Of a stretch of DNA of 30,722 nt, positions 11,724 through 21,673 are shown piece by piece (position 1 is the first letter of the stretch; each line of letters begins with the position of its first letter). The notes beneath the pieces were generated by a model, which saw only the letters and a list, made by a program, of their open reading frames with translations, was not told the origin of the DNA and ran no database searches. The position numbers were made by a program, and so were the translations under genes. The stretch spans positions 8,631-39,352 of the forward strand of contig JBBBWG010031476.1 in NCBI GenBank assembly GCA_037176905.1, given 5' to 3'. Source of the DNA: Azolla pinnata (taxonomy: Eukaryota; Streptophyta; Polypodiopsida; Salviniales; Salviniaceae).

Positions 11724-14667
11724 ATGGAGCTCAGAAGCGGTACCATCGTTTCTCCTTCCCAGGCTCAGGCTCTGGCTCAGGCCCAGGCCCAGGCCATTGC
11801 AGTCGCTCAACGACAGGCTCGCCCGCTTCTATCTCCCGAAGGCCTTGCCATGTTCCACCGTGGTGTCGGCCTCCTCCTCTCCCGATGGACCGCCCTTCAG
11901 CTCGCTGTTCACAACGGCTGGGGTGGATCTTCGTCCCACGTCAAAGCTCAGCAGCTGCACGAGGACGTCGTCGCTTGGATGGCCCAGTCTAAAGGTAATA
12001 TACCTATTCTTTCCCCTGTGAGATGCTCCCCTCCCCCAAAACGTCATCTTTATGAATCCTGTACTGTTTTCATGATCAAACTTCGGCAGTGATTTGCTTG
12101 AATTTCTTGATAGATACGCTAGGATTCTAGATATTATAGCGTGAAAGTTCGTCTTTTGGCCCTCCTTATGTCTATGCCCTTCTCTATTTCATCACGTGTA
12201 CTGATGTAGAGTTGGCTCTTGTCAGGCCATGCGTTTGTTCTAACGTACTTTGTGATGTATGTAGGGGTTTTGGTTTGCCTTAAATTTGTCTGAACTCGAA
12301 ACCTAGATTTGATGTTTCGATCCCATTCATCGAATGGCAACCTACGCATACTAGGTGCATTTTGCTTTCTTTTGCGCTTGTTCATATCACAGATCTACAT
12401 CACGAGGACTTATGTGGTACGGCCGGAAATGTGTGCTTATTGAAACGATCATGATTCTTGAACCTTCCTTTGACTTGATTTGCACATTCTGTGGTATATG
12501 ATCCTGATTCATGCCACTAATTCAAATCGTAATCTGTAGATTGTTTCTGCATCTGTTTGTTGTATATTTAATTTTTCGTGTTATGCCTTTCTTTTCGTGT
12601 GCTGTGATACATTATGTTCACTGATTTGGGCCTGAGTCTTAAACTTTGTGCGGGTATGAAATGCTTGTTTCTCATTACAATCTTGTTAATTGTCTTATTT
12701 GGCCCTCTGACACATCATGGCCATTTTTTGTGTACATTTTGAGACTTTTCTTTGATTGTTCTTTCCATTACTGAGATGATTATGCTCTTACATAGAGTAT
12801 AGCATTATATTTAATGCTTATTATTTATGCAGCTTTAATCTTAGAAATTATGGAAGCTCCAATGAAATGGCATTCGGGAAGTATGAAATAGGCCTTTCTT
12901 CAATGTAATAGCCATTATGATAATATAACGTTTATTGCATAGCAACAACATGGATATGAGTGTATGATTTCAATGATCTGACTTTACATGCGAAAAATAA
13001 TTTCATTTAGGCTTTCCTTCTTTTGCATATACTTTCCTACCTAATAATGCTATTAGATTCCTCCATCCAGTTCAGAAACCAAGGAAACTGACGACTGCTC
13101 CAGTCCTTAAATGAGAAACCCATGCTTTCTAACTTTTGCATGGTTTTGGGGGTCATGCACAGGTCTAAAGTCCTCAGGAACAAAGCATAAAACTTACACA
13201 CTTTCAAAATATAACCTTTATCATACGCAGAACCACAAAACATTCAATTTAACATACCTGCGTTGACGAAACATGATCTTAAGGTTTCATCAAGTTAGTC
13301 ATAGCTGGTGAATCTCTCTATCTTTATCAGTTACCTGATGTATGTGAGGGACATATACTTTATATTCTCAAGCCATGCCCTTTAAGAAGTGATTGATGCC
13401 AAATTGGTGTGTGTTTTCTACTGCTAATATGCATGCTGCGGACTATGGATGATTCTTATATTGCTATGGTTTACATATGTTTTGTATCTATTATTGCAGT
13501 TATGTACAGTTGATCTCAACAACAGGATCCTTGACTGCAAATACATCTCAAAATTACCTTGGAACATACCAGTTAAATGACCAATCATTAGCCTATGATA
13601 TATATCAGACACCACAGGGTGTCATTCTAGGATTGGGGGGTGGTTTTTACGATTATGTTTTGTAAAATCTTGATTGGTCTGTAATAATTCCATTGATGCT
13701 ATTATGCACATTAGGCATGCAGGTCGTGAACATTTGTGGCAAACAGCTTTTAGAGTTTTATATGATTCTTGATGGAACAGTGAACTGTTATCGTTGAATA
13801 TTTTAAAGATTCCCATGATTCCTGACGTACCATAAAATTTTCAATGCATTGTATCACCAGTACGGTATATAGATGAACTGGAGGATATGCTGGATGAGAA
13901 CCTCATTGCTCTTTTTCACACTGAAACAGAAGATGGGAGTTTGGAAGAGGTGAGTCCTAAGGTTCAGCAATGAGTTTTTAAAAGTTATTCTACAGACTTC
14001 TATAACTATGACTCTCTTTGACAGTGTGAATGGATTATGTTGTCATTTTGTATGAATACTGTTTTTCACTGAAATGATTACATGGACTTTGGAGCAGGTA
14101 GCAGAAAAGGTCATGTCTATGTATGAGGATTGCTTGGATGGTAACTTCAAAATGATCGACGATCTTATGTCAAATAATAATGCAGCATCTATTTCTGCTT
14201 CCAAAAGCCAGCAGGTAAAATTTGTGTTGATTTGTTCTGTTTCTCCCTGTTTCTAACTGTTTTGCTCTCAAGTGAAATAAAATCCACAAACTGCTATGTT
14301 GACTAAGTCCCTAAAATTTAAGCCTTCTGATTGGCGAACAATTATTGCAGTCTAACAAGGTAAAACAATTATAAAAGCTAATTGGAAGCAAACAAGCTTA
14401 CACTCACAAAATGATTGGAGCATTGATGTAAGGCTTTGTTCTTACTTTTTCAATTGTATGCATGCTTTGAAGGTGGACGATGAGGAGGAAAACGAAAATC
14501 TATCAGTGGAGCTTACAGCAGAAATTCAAGGAGAGAATAATATGGATGCAATGGAAACTGAGGATTTGGAACATAATGCAGGAGTACCGGCACCTCAGAG
14601 CCCGGTGTTGGAAGATGGGTGGCAGTTGGTGTCCACAAAGACAAAGAGGAAGCCCCGGAAAAAATAA
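11724..14667 (+). CDS. TSR2: TSR2-type pre-rRNA-processing protein
   Basis: Exons are 11724-11994, 13861-13949, 14098-14214 and 14473-14667, giving 223 residues with all phases consistent. In yeast, Tsr2 is the chaperone that holds ribosomal protein eS26 and delivers it to pre-40S particles; the plant protein is expected to act the same way in the nucleus and cytosol. Visible family features are LSRWTALQLAVHNGWGG in the first exon, the conserved YIDELEDMLDENL at the start of exon 2, VAEKVMSMYEDCLDGN in exon 3, an acidic linker, and the terminal DGWQLVSTKTKRKPRKK with its basic end. The start was chosen at the first ATG after the CTT leader, where the family N-terminus would begin. An alanine/glutamine-rich run (AQALAQAQAQA) precedes the domain. 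Intron 1 is long (1,866 bases) compared with the rest. Confidence 0.9.
11995..13860 (+). other. Long first intron of TSR2
   Basis: A GTAATA donor and a TCACCAG acceptor bound 1.87 kb of AT-rich sequence. Open stretches at 13037-13243 (minus) and 13477-13665 (plus) lie inside; neither resembles a family I know, and neither has convincing splice context. No nested gene can be supported. Confidence 0.7.
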
Positions 14668-15705
14668 GCATTATCTTATTAGTTAGAATATTGTCATTTT
14701 TCACTTTGCAGGCTTTTTCCACGACAGCTTGAGCACTGCCATTTTGAGGACAGTATTTTCCTCGGGATGAGGCCATTAATTCTCCATGTTCTATGGAGCG
14801 AGAAGAGTTTTTCAATCCTATCTTTAGAAATCTTGACAAATGATATTTTTTGAAATCAGAAGATTGTAAGAAGAGACCAATACATAAGAGGGAAAAGATG
14901 GTGTACAGTGTGAATGGTAGCAAACTGTTTTATTCTATCTTATGTACTAAAATGTCTTTTGTCAATGTAACATAATCTGATTCTCTGGCGACTCATAACA
15001 GTAGGTACTGGTTAGTGTTCGGTTTCTCATGCATACATCATGATTTGTGGTATCTAGTTGTGCTTCCTTTAGTGTTTTTGATAAGATCCTTGCTTCTATC
15101 TCCTGATGATGTTCATTTTAGAATGTTTGTTCTTCATATTGAAAGAGTCGTGTGTTTCATATTTACGAATACTACATATCTTGATTGGATGTGCATTCTC
15201 CATTGAAGTTCCTATTCTCTGATGTTACATTGTATGACATTTTGGAGTGGGACACGTTTGATGTGGATAGAACTAGTCAGCAAATAAAACTTGTAAGCAA
15301 GCTGGTTGATACTACCTTATCAACTTCTTGCTCAAATTGGAGTCTATATTGCCTCCCTAAACCAAGAGAAAACAGGAGCAAGTAGTAAGCCAGCCTTACA
15401 GATTTGGTGCCAAGTCTCTGAATGCATGATCACTCCAAATGGGGTATGCAGTTGGATGCACTCAAGCTCCTATTTTGCAACATGTGATGGAAGTTTTATG
15501 CATTGAACACAAATTCAAGGCCAATAAAACCGGATCAATGCAGCTTGCAAGTATAGATAATGTGAAATTGGAACTTCTAGATGATGATGAATGGAGCCCA
15601 CATGGACCTGGGGATAGTGTGGAAATCTGGATTCGAGCTGGGCTATGGTATCAATGAGCAGATAAAGGCCCATCACGACATTTTATCCACTTTGTACATT
15701 GAACC
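14668..15705. other. Intergenic region between TSR2 and the NAD(P)-binding protein gene
   Basis: About 1 kb. The first few hundred bases are probably TSR2 3' UTR. Between 15185 and 15657 several plus-strand frames stay open for 60-70 codons each, including one ending LLDDDEWSPHGPGDSVEIW, but I recognise no family and no single frame carries through. It may be leader sequence of the next gene, a decayed gene fragment, or chance. Confidence 0.4.
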
Positions 15706-18700
15706 ATGGAGTTGGTTGCTCCTCAGTTCACAGCACCTTTTGCTGCTTCACATTCTCTGTTTGGCCTCTTCACTGTCGCTGAAGGACCACTAGGATTCCT
15801 ATCAACCACCCGGAACCATCTTCATCATTATCATCATTGGCAGCAGCAGCAGAAGAAGAAGACGAAACACTCCATCTCATTCTCCTCCCCAGAACAGCAT
15901 CTCCGTGTCAGCAGCTACGTTGCACCAGGTTTTTCTTCACACATATCATCGTATGTCACGAGAAGATTAGATTAGGTTAGAGAAACCTACTATCTACTAT
16001 AGCTGCTTATGAGACTCAAAACAAAATGGGTATCCAATTCAAAGCGATTGTTCAGCTGTAATGGCCATCTAGTAGGACTACTAAAAGCCTTGCCTATTAG
16101 TTGAACCCTAATTTTCATTGAACAAGCTGCCTAAAGGGAGTGCTTTGCTACATACAACATGAACATTTTGGGACTATTTCAGCATCCCCTCTGAAACTAG
16201 CATTGACAGGATCATTTGGACTATAATCAATATTCTACTCTTGATTTTTTCTGTTTCTAGTTTTCTAGGAAACGTAGCTACTTAACTAATCAGATCAGTC
16301 AGGAAAAATGCTACCAAAACTGCAAGTTTGTGGACTCTGAAGTACCACCAGATCTAATCCTGACTTGTTTACAGTCACTGTAAATTATTGGATCGATATA
16401 ATTTACATCCCATGATACATCATTGCACCCATTTGTACATTCTTATAATTGAGAAGCCATCTCCGTCCATTCAAACATAACTTGTAATGGGATCGTTGTA
16501 GCTAGATTATTCACGAAGAAGCTGGGCATACAATGAGCAGCATTTAGATGCAATTCCTTTATAGCTCTCTTTTACTTCCTTTGTAATTCCTTTGTAGCAA
16601 TTCCTTTGTAACATTGGAGGTCATAGGTTCTAGATTATATTATAGGGTGAAGTATATGCTAATAGATACTGTTAATATCACTTTGATCAAAATTATGTGC
16701 TAAGCTTGACATCTTGTGGCATGAATCAGGTATTATGGCTGCATCAATGATTGTGAACAAGGATATTCATCAAAATTCGAGTTCCTCTACTTCCAAAGAT
16801 CTGCTTGTTGTTGGACCTGGGGTTTTAGGTAGACTTGTTGCTGGGTTGTGGATGAAGGTACTCACACAACTCTCAGTGTATTCAAGATTGCATTTGTGAT
16901 GCTGGCCATTTCCTCCCTCAGTATATCTCTGATACAGGAAAACGCAGATGCTTCTGTTGTTGGTCAGACGGTGACAACTGCCCATCACGACGAGCTGCTG
17001 TCATTGGGAATAAGGCCAGTAGTGAAGAACAGTCAAGATGTAGCTCAATTTCCTTATGTCATTTTTTGTGCACCCCCATCTGGAAGTTCAGATTATGCGG
17101 AAGAGCTTAGGTGGGATACTTTTCTTGCACACAGATAAGAAACCTTTCTGCCAAATGTTATAAAGAAACCCCAGTTTTTTGTACCCTATCTATCGGAATG
17201 CCCAACATGTTTTGTGTTTTTTGCGTTTATTTCCTTGTTTTCTGATATTCTGGTGATTTTGGATAGTAATGTTAAATGGCTGACAGGTGGTTTTTCTTAT
17301 AAAAAGTGTTCAATGTCGATTGTTAAAAGCGCCGTTTCTGTGAGATAACATGTATATCTGTATATAACTTTCAGGCTAGCCGGAGAGAAATGGAACAGAG
17401 AGGGGGTATTTCTCTTCACTTCAAGCAGTGCTGTCTGTGACTGTAATGATAACAGTAGTTGTGATGAGGTATGATCGATGAGCTAATCCTTGACTGTTCT
17501 TGACATTGTTATTCATAAAAGTCCTGCTTTGAACATTGAATCATCAGAGCCTTTGAACATAGCACAAAAATTTAATGATGGGCTTTCCAGCGGAATTTCA
17601 GATCATTCTTTGATATTTTGTTTTCATGCTTGTTATTACCAGGAAGATATGTTTTTGACATCGAGGCTTTAGTTTTTCATGATTAACAAATATTCCTCAG
17701 TTTACTTTATTCCAAGTTTGCCTCTAATTAACCACAGCATCTATATCTAGGTTTAGGGTTTATTTTGTAAATTGCTACCTGCTCACAAGCTTGATAGTTT
17801 TTTGTGACCTAAGCCGGAATTTGGCCGTTCATTTGTTAGTCTTCTTTTGGCAACAACAAGAATGCATACTAAAATGTTGCATCCCTCATCAAAAACTATA
17901 TGTCTGTGTAAAAGTTCCCAAAACTAGCTTTAACCTATATGTACTCAACTAGCTTGTGCTTGCTAAAGTTTCTTAGCCGCTAGGAATAAACTTGACAAAC
18001 ATGGAGCATTCAGGTTTTAGCTTGTAGCTTCTAAGAAATGTAATTTGATAAAAATTCGTGTGCTTCATTCAATTAACCACGGACATTAAGCAACGATATC
18101 GATTTGACCTTAGGTAGCGCTGAAATGAAACTGTTTAGCTCGTTTTTCTGACATCGTGAGCGCATTCTTTTCTTCTGCCCAGGATACACCCATTGTACCA
18201 CTTGGCCGGAGCCCAAGAACCGATGTACTGTTAAGAGCGGAACAAGAAGTTCTTCGTGCCGGTGGCACGGTGTTGCGACTTGCAGGGCTTTATATATCCT
18301 TAGAAAACATTGATTTGATCATACTGTTTTTCTTGTCCATGTATGCATCACTTGACCCAATCATGGTACAGACATGAATATGCCAAAACTCTTGCACTCA
18401 TTGGTTTATTACTGTATCTGTTGATGATTGAGAGCTATTTTAGAGTCAGATAGTTGAGCTGTTAATTTAGTATATTCTTATACCTCTTTTTTCTGCTTAA
18501 CGAAACGATTTGGAAGCTTTCTAGTTTTATCTCATTTGCGCTATCGATTTTTTGTCTTCTATGCAGCAGCCTCGTTTGGATCATTGATGTTGTAGCATTT
18601 TATAGATAGTAGAACTGTGTTAGATAGTTAAATTTACGTACTGTTCGGAAAGGCAAATGCAAATTGAAGTTTGTTGTCTATAATTGTCCTGCTTTGATCT

Positions 18701-19586
18701 CACTTGACTCGCAATGTTTTTACACTCTTGAGCGTGGGCCTCACGCTTACTATGCCAAGCAAGGTATCGTAGACGCAAGACCAGACCACATTCTTAATCT
18801 TATCCACTATGAGGTAAGGATCTGTGCTGTAGAGAAGCTGCAAACTAAAAGCCACAATACTTTCAACTGATTGCTGTTGCTGATGGCTCAAACAGGATGC
18901 AGCATCATTGTGTGTAACTATACTGAAGAAGGGACTTCGGAACGAAGTTTTCTTGGGTTGTGATAACCATCCCGTTTCAAGGTAATCCATACTTGAGGCA
19001 AGTAAAAAATTAAGCGTTTTGCACCTTCCATTCACGAAAAAAAGGAATCTCTGTTTTCTGCTCTTGTTTTTTATCTTACTTCAGTGCTGTGAATTCAATA
19101 ACGTTACTCGTTTGTTCTATGTCTCTCTTGCTTTGATTTCTCCTGGTATGTTGTTTTTCTATATCTTTGAACTTGTATTATTTGCGCTTTTCCTCTTTCC
19201 ATTCGACTTCTCCTGGACATCTTACTGATCGGTTCACAGTTCAGTCTGGTTACTTTTGAAAGAACAATTTTCTGAGTTGATCTACTGTGCAGGCAAGAAC
19301 TCATGGAGATTGCCAAGAAGAGTGGCAAGTTTAGCTTCGATTCCTTCTCAGGTCTCCATTTGTTTCTAGTTATTATGCTGCAGTAATTGATCAGTGTTGC
19401 GTGGTTGATTTGATTGATTGAGCATACATGTAAAAAACTGGTGTTTTGATAGTCTGATTTCTGGTTGTTGTAGGTGTTGATGGTCCACTTGGGAAGAGGA
19501 TGACTTGCAACAAAACGCGATCCAGAACCGGATGGCAGCCGAAATTCAACAGCTTCGCTGAGTTTTTAGGAGTCGCACAATTGTAG
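15706..19586 (+). CDS. NAD(P)-binding Rossmann-fold protein (YeeZ-like epimerase family), probably plastid-targeted
   Basis: Exons are 15706-15928, 16730-16857, 16938-17110, 17375-17468, 18183-18293, 18724-18813, 18896-18981, 19293-19351 and 19474-19586, giving 358 residues. The first 95 or so residues are rich in Ser, His and Gln and lack acidic residues in their first part, as in a chloroplast transit peptide. The nucleotide-binding strand follows at residues 99-108 (LLVVGPGVLG, a GxGxxG motif). Later family motifs are FTSSSAVCD, VPLGRSPRTDVLLRAE, GTVLRLAGLY, RPDHILNLIHYEDAAS, FLGCDNHPVSRQE and GWQPKFNSFAEFLGV. Plant members are annotated only as Rossmann-fold proteins related to bacterial YeeZ; the substrate is unknown. 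A canonical YxxxK catalytic pair is not obvious. The junction between exons 5 and 6 uses AT-AC ends. Start choice is moderately sure. Confidence 0.88.
18294..18723 (+). other. U12-type AT-AC intron
   Basis: After LRLAGLY there is no GT donor. The intron begins exactly ATATCCTT, the minor-spliceosome 5' consensus, and ends TTTTTAC. A branch-like CACTTGACTC (consensus TCCTTRAC) puts the candidate branch A at 18707, 16 bases before the intron end, within the short window used by U12 introns. Splicing gives LAGLY joined to TLERGPHAYY in phase 0 with no gap relative to the family (Y-K-A-D-R-G-x-H). Confidence 0.85.
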
Positions 19587-19799
19587 CTCCAGCCCGATGA
19601 CATGTTCTCTCATGTTCAGGCTCAGTTTCAGTCATTCTTGCCTCACATTCTTCTGATTTCACACACTTTGCGTCTTTTTCCTGGAGGCAAACATCCATTG
19701 TTGACATCAAATTACTTGTAGTGACATGAATGTAGACTTTTGATGAAATAGTGAAGGCTGCATCATGGGGTCATGATATTTTGTCCGAATTCAAGACTT

Positions 19800-19967
19800 C
19801 ATCAGGTTGGAAGTTATCATGACTGGTAACCAAAATGATATCTTGTGTGCTTCCGTCAGGAATTCGTATGAGCCACCCACAACTTGAATTCCATCGGTTG
19901 GAAGCTATTATGACTGGTAACTGAAGTGATAGCTCATTTGCTTCCATCAGGCATTCATATGACCCAT
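19800..19967. repeat. Diverged tandem duplication, unit about 92 bp
   Basis: Two copies start at about 19800 and 19892. They share CATCAGGTTGGAAGTTATCA / CATCGGTTGGAAGCTATTAT, then TGACTGGTAAC, GCTTCC(G/A)TCAGG and ATTC(G/A)TATGA. The mismatches suggest an old event. Confidence 0.75.
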
Positions 19968-20141
19968 AATAAGATTCCAGGGTTATTGCATCTCAATGAT
20001 AAAGGACTGATTTGTTTGCTGATCATCTCTTAGATCATATTGAGGGAATCTCTTTAATCCAGCCATAGTTTCCCAAACTTCTTCATTCAATTACTCAGCA
20101 CATGGGCTTTGCATGCCTTCCCCTGCAATACATTTCCGGGT

Positions 20142-20590
20142 TTACAACACACTTCTTTCTTTTCCTGAGTGTTATGCTGGCCAGTGAGTAATCCTTTTTA
20201 CATAAATGGGAGCTGTCAAACTTTCTCACATTTCCAGTCTATCACAACTTCCAATGCTGCATTTCACATGGAAAGCCATCACCAGAACCTTCCGTGAGCT
20301 GGCAAAAAATCTTGTGCATAAATCCCACCATATCAAAGAATGTCTCAATACACACGAATGTCTACAACACAATTCTTTCTTTTCCAAACCTGAGTGGTAT
20401 GCTGACCAGTCAGTAACCTTTTTACATAAATAGGAGCTGTCAAACTTCCTCACATTTCCACAACTTCCGTTTCTACACCAGCGGAACATAAAACAGCCCA
20501 ATGCTTCACTGCTTACATGGAGAACCATCACCAGAACCTTCCGTGAGTTGGCAGAAAAACTTGTGCATCATAACTCTCACTATACCAAAG
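20142..20590. repeat. Diverged tandem duplication, unit about 220 bp
   Basis: Copies run from about 20142 and about 20362. Shared blocks in the same order are TACAACACA-TTCTTTCTTTTCC, TTTTTACATAAAT(G/A)GGAGCTG, CTCACATTTCCA, and CATCACCAGAACCTTCCGTG followed by TTGGCA or CTGGCA. Small insertions separate the blocks. No coding content is evident. Confidence 0.8.
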
Positions 20591-21673
20591 AAACTAGCTG
20601 CCTGGCAATATCAGGTGGCCAGAAATCTTGTATAATCATTAACTGAGATAAATGGATCTTCTTCATTAAATCTATGACCAGAAACAAGAAAGTTTAACAA
20701 AATGGGCCAGGAAAGAATCCTTCAATAACACAGCTTGTATAAGGATACAGTGCCGCTTTAATCAAATGACCAGGACACCATGCAAACACTCATTTACAAT
20801 ACAACTTTTACTTTCTAGTATCAATGAAGGCCAAGCTTACCTGAGATGGAATGAAAGCTGATCAAAATCACATATTTACAATCCTCGAGTTTGCTGCCAA
20901 TTCACTCTATGCATTTTGTAAGATGGATGCGTAAAAGACTAATAAGATCTTTCTCTGTTTTACTCCTATCATTAGTCGATAACTTTGATATGGTTAAAAC
21001 TTCCTTCCGGTTTACAATCAAAGCCATCAAGCCAATACGAGGGTTTAATTCCATTGCTCCAGGGGCTGAAGTCAAAACAAGATTTATATTATTCTGCCTA
21101 TACCTGATTCCCTCTTGCTGTGCCAAAGACAATTCATTGATGCTTTTGATGGATACAGCGCCTCCCAAATTCTTCTTTTCAAAACTAAAAGTTGTGTTAC
21201 TAAAATCACTGGTGTGACCCCACTTCATACAGCCTTTCTCATTAATCAATTCGATCTTAAAACACGTGCCACCTCAAGCATTCTTAACTTCGTATGGGAC
21301 TACTGACTCCATTTTGACAGATGCCCTCATTCTCATCGAGATCACCAGTATCATCATCATTATCATCTACTTTCTTTTTTATCTTCATGGGACACCAACT
21401 CATAGGAAATTTTTCATTATAGTAACTCATCCTTCCTTTGTACTTACATGAAGCCATCATTATATCACCGAACACCCCTTGTCAATCTGCAGGGGGAAGG
21501 CGCCATATGAGATTCAGACAGCAATGGTATAATTGCTCAAGATGGGTCAATAAGGAATTCAAGGGAATCAAGAACTTGGAATAACTCCTATTTTTCCCTT
21601 AATTAAAATCAGATCTTGCTTCTGCCTTCCTCTGAGAAGATATAAATTGATTTCAATGATTGTACTCGACATA

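Larger units (their letters stand above)
19587..21673. other. Spacer between convergent genes
   Basis: This 2.1 kb separates the 3' ends of the NAD(P)-binding protein gene (plus) and the zinc-finger gene (minus). It contains two local tandem duplications (19800-19967 and 20142-20590). Minus-strand open stretches at 20902-21249 and 21284-21475 are not recognised; the second has an acidic tail slightly like the end of the zinc-finger protein. The 3' UTRs of both genes must lie here. Confidence 0.6.

Noticed and set aside
14513-14923. 136-codon minus-strand frame over the last TSR2 exon
   Set aside because: It is antisense to a well-supported exon and has no family features.
20226-21249. Open frames of 70-115 codons in the spacer between the convergent genes
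   Set aside because: No recognised family, no splice context, and the first lies inside a noncoding tandem duplication.
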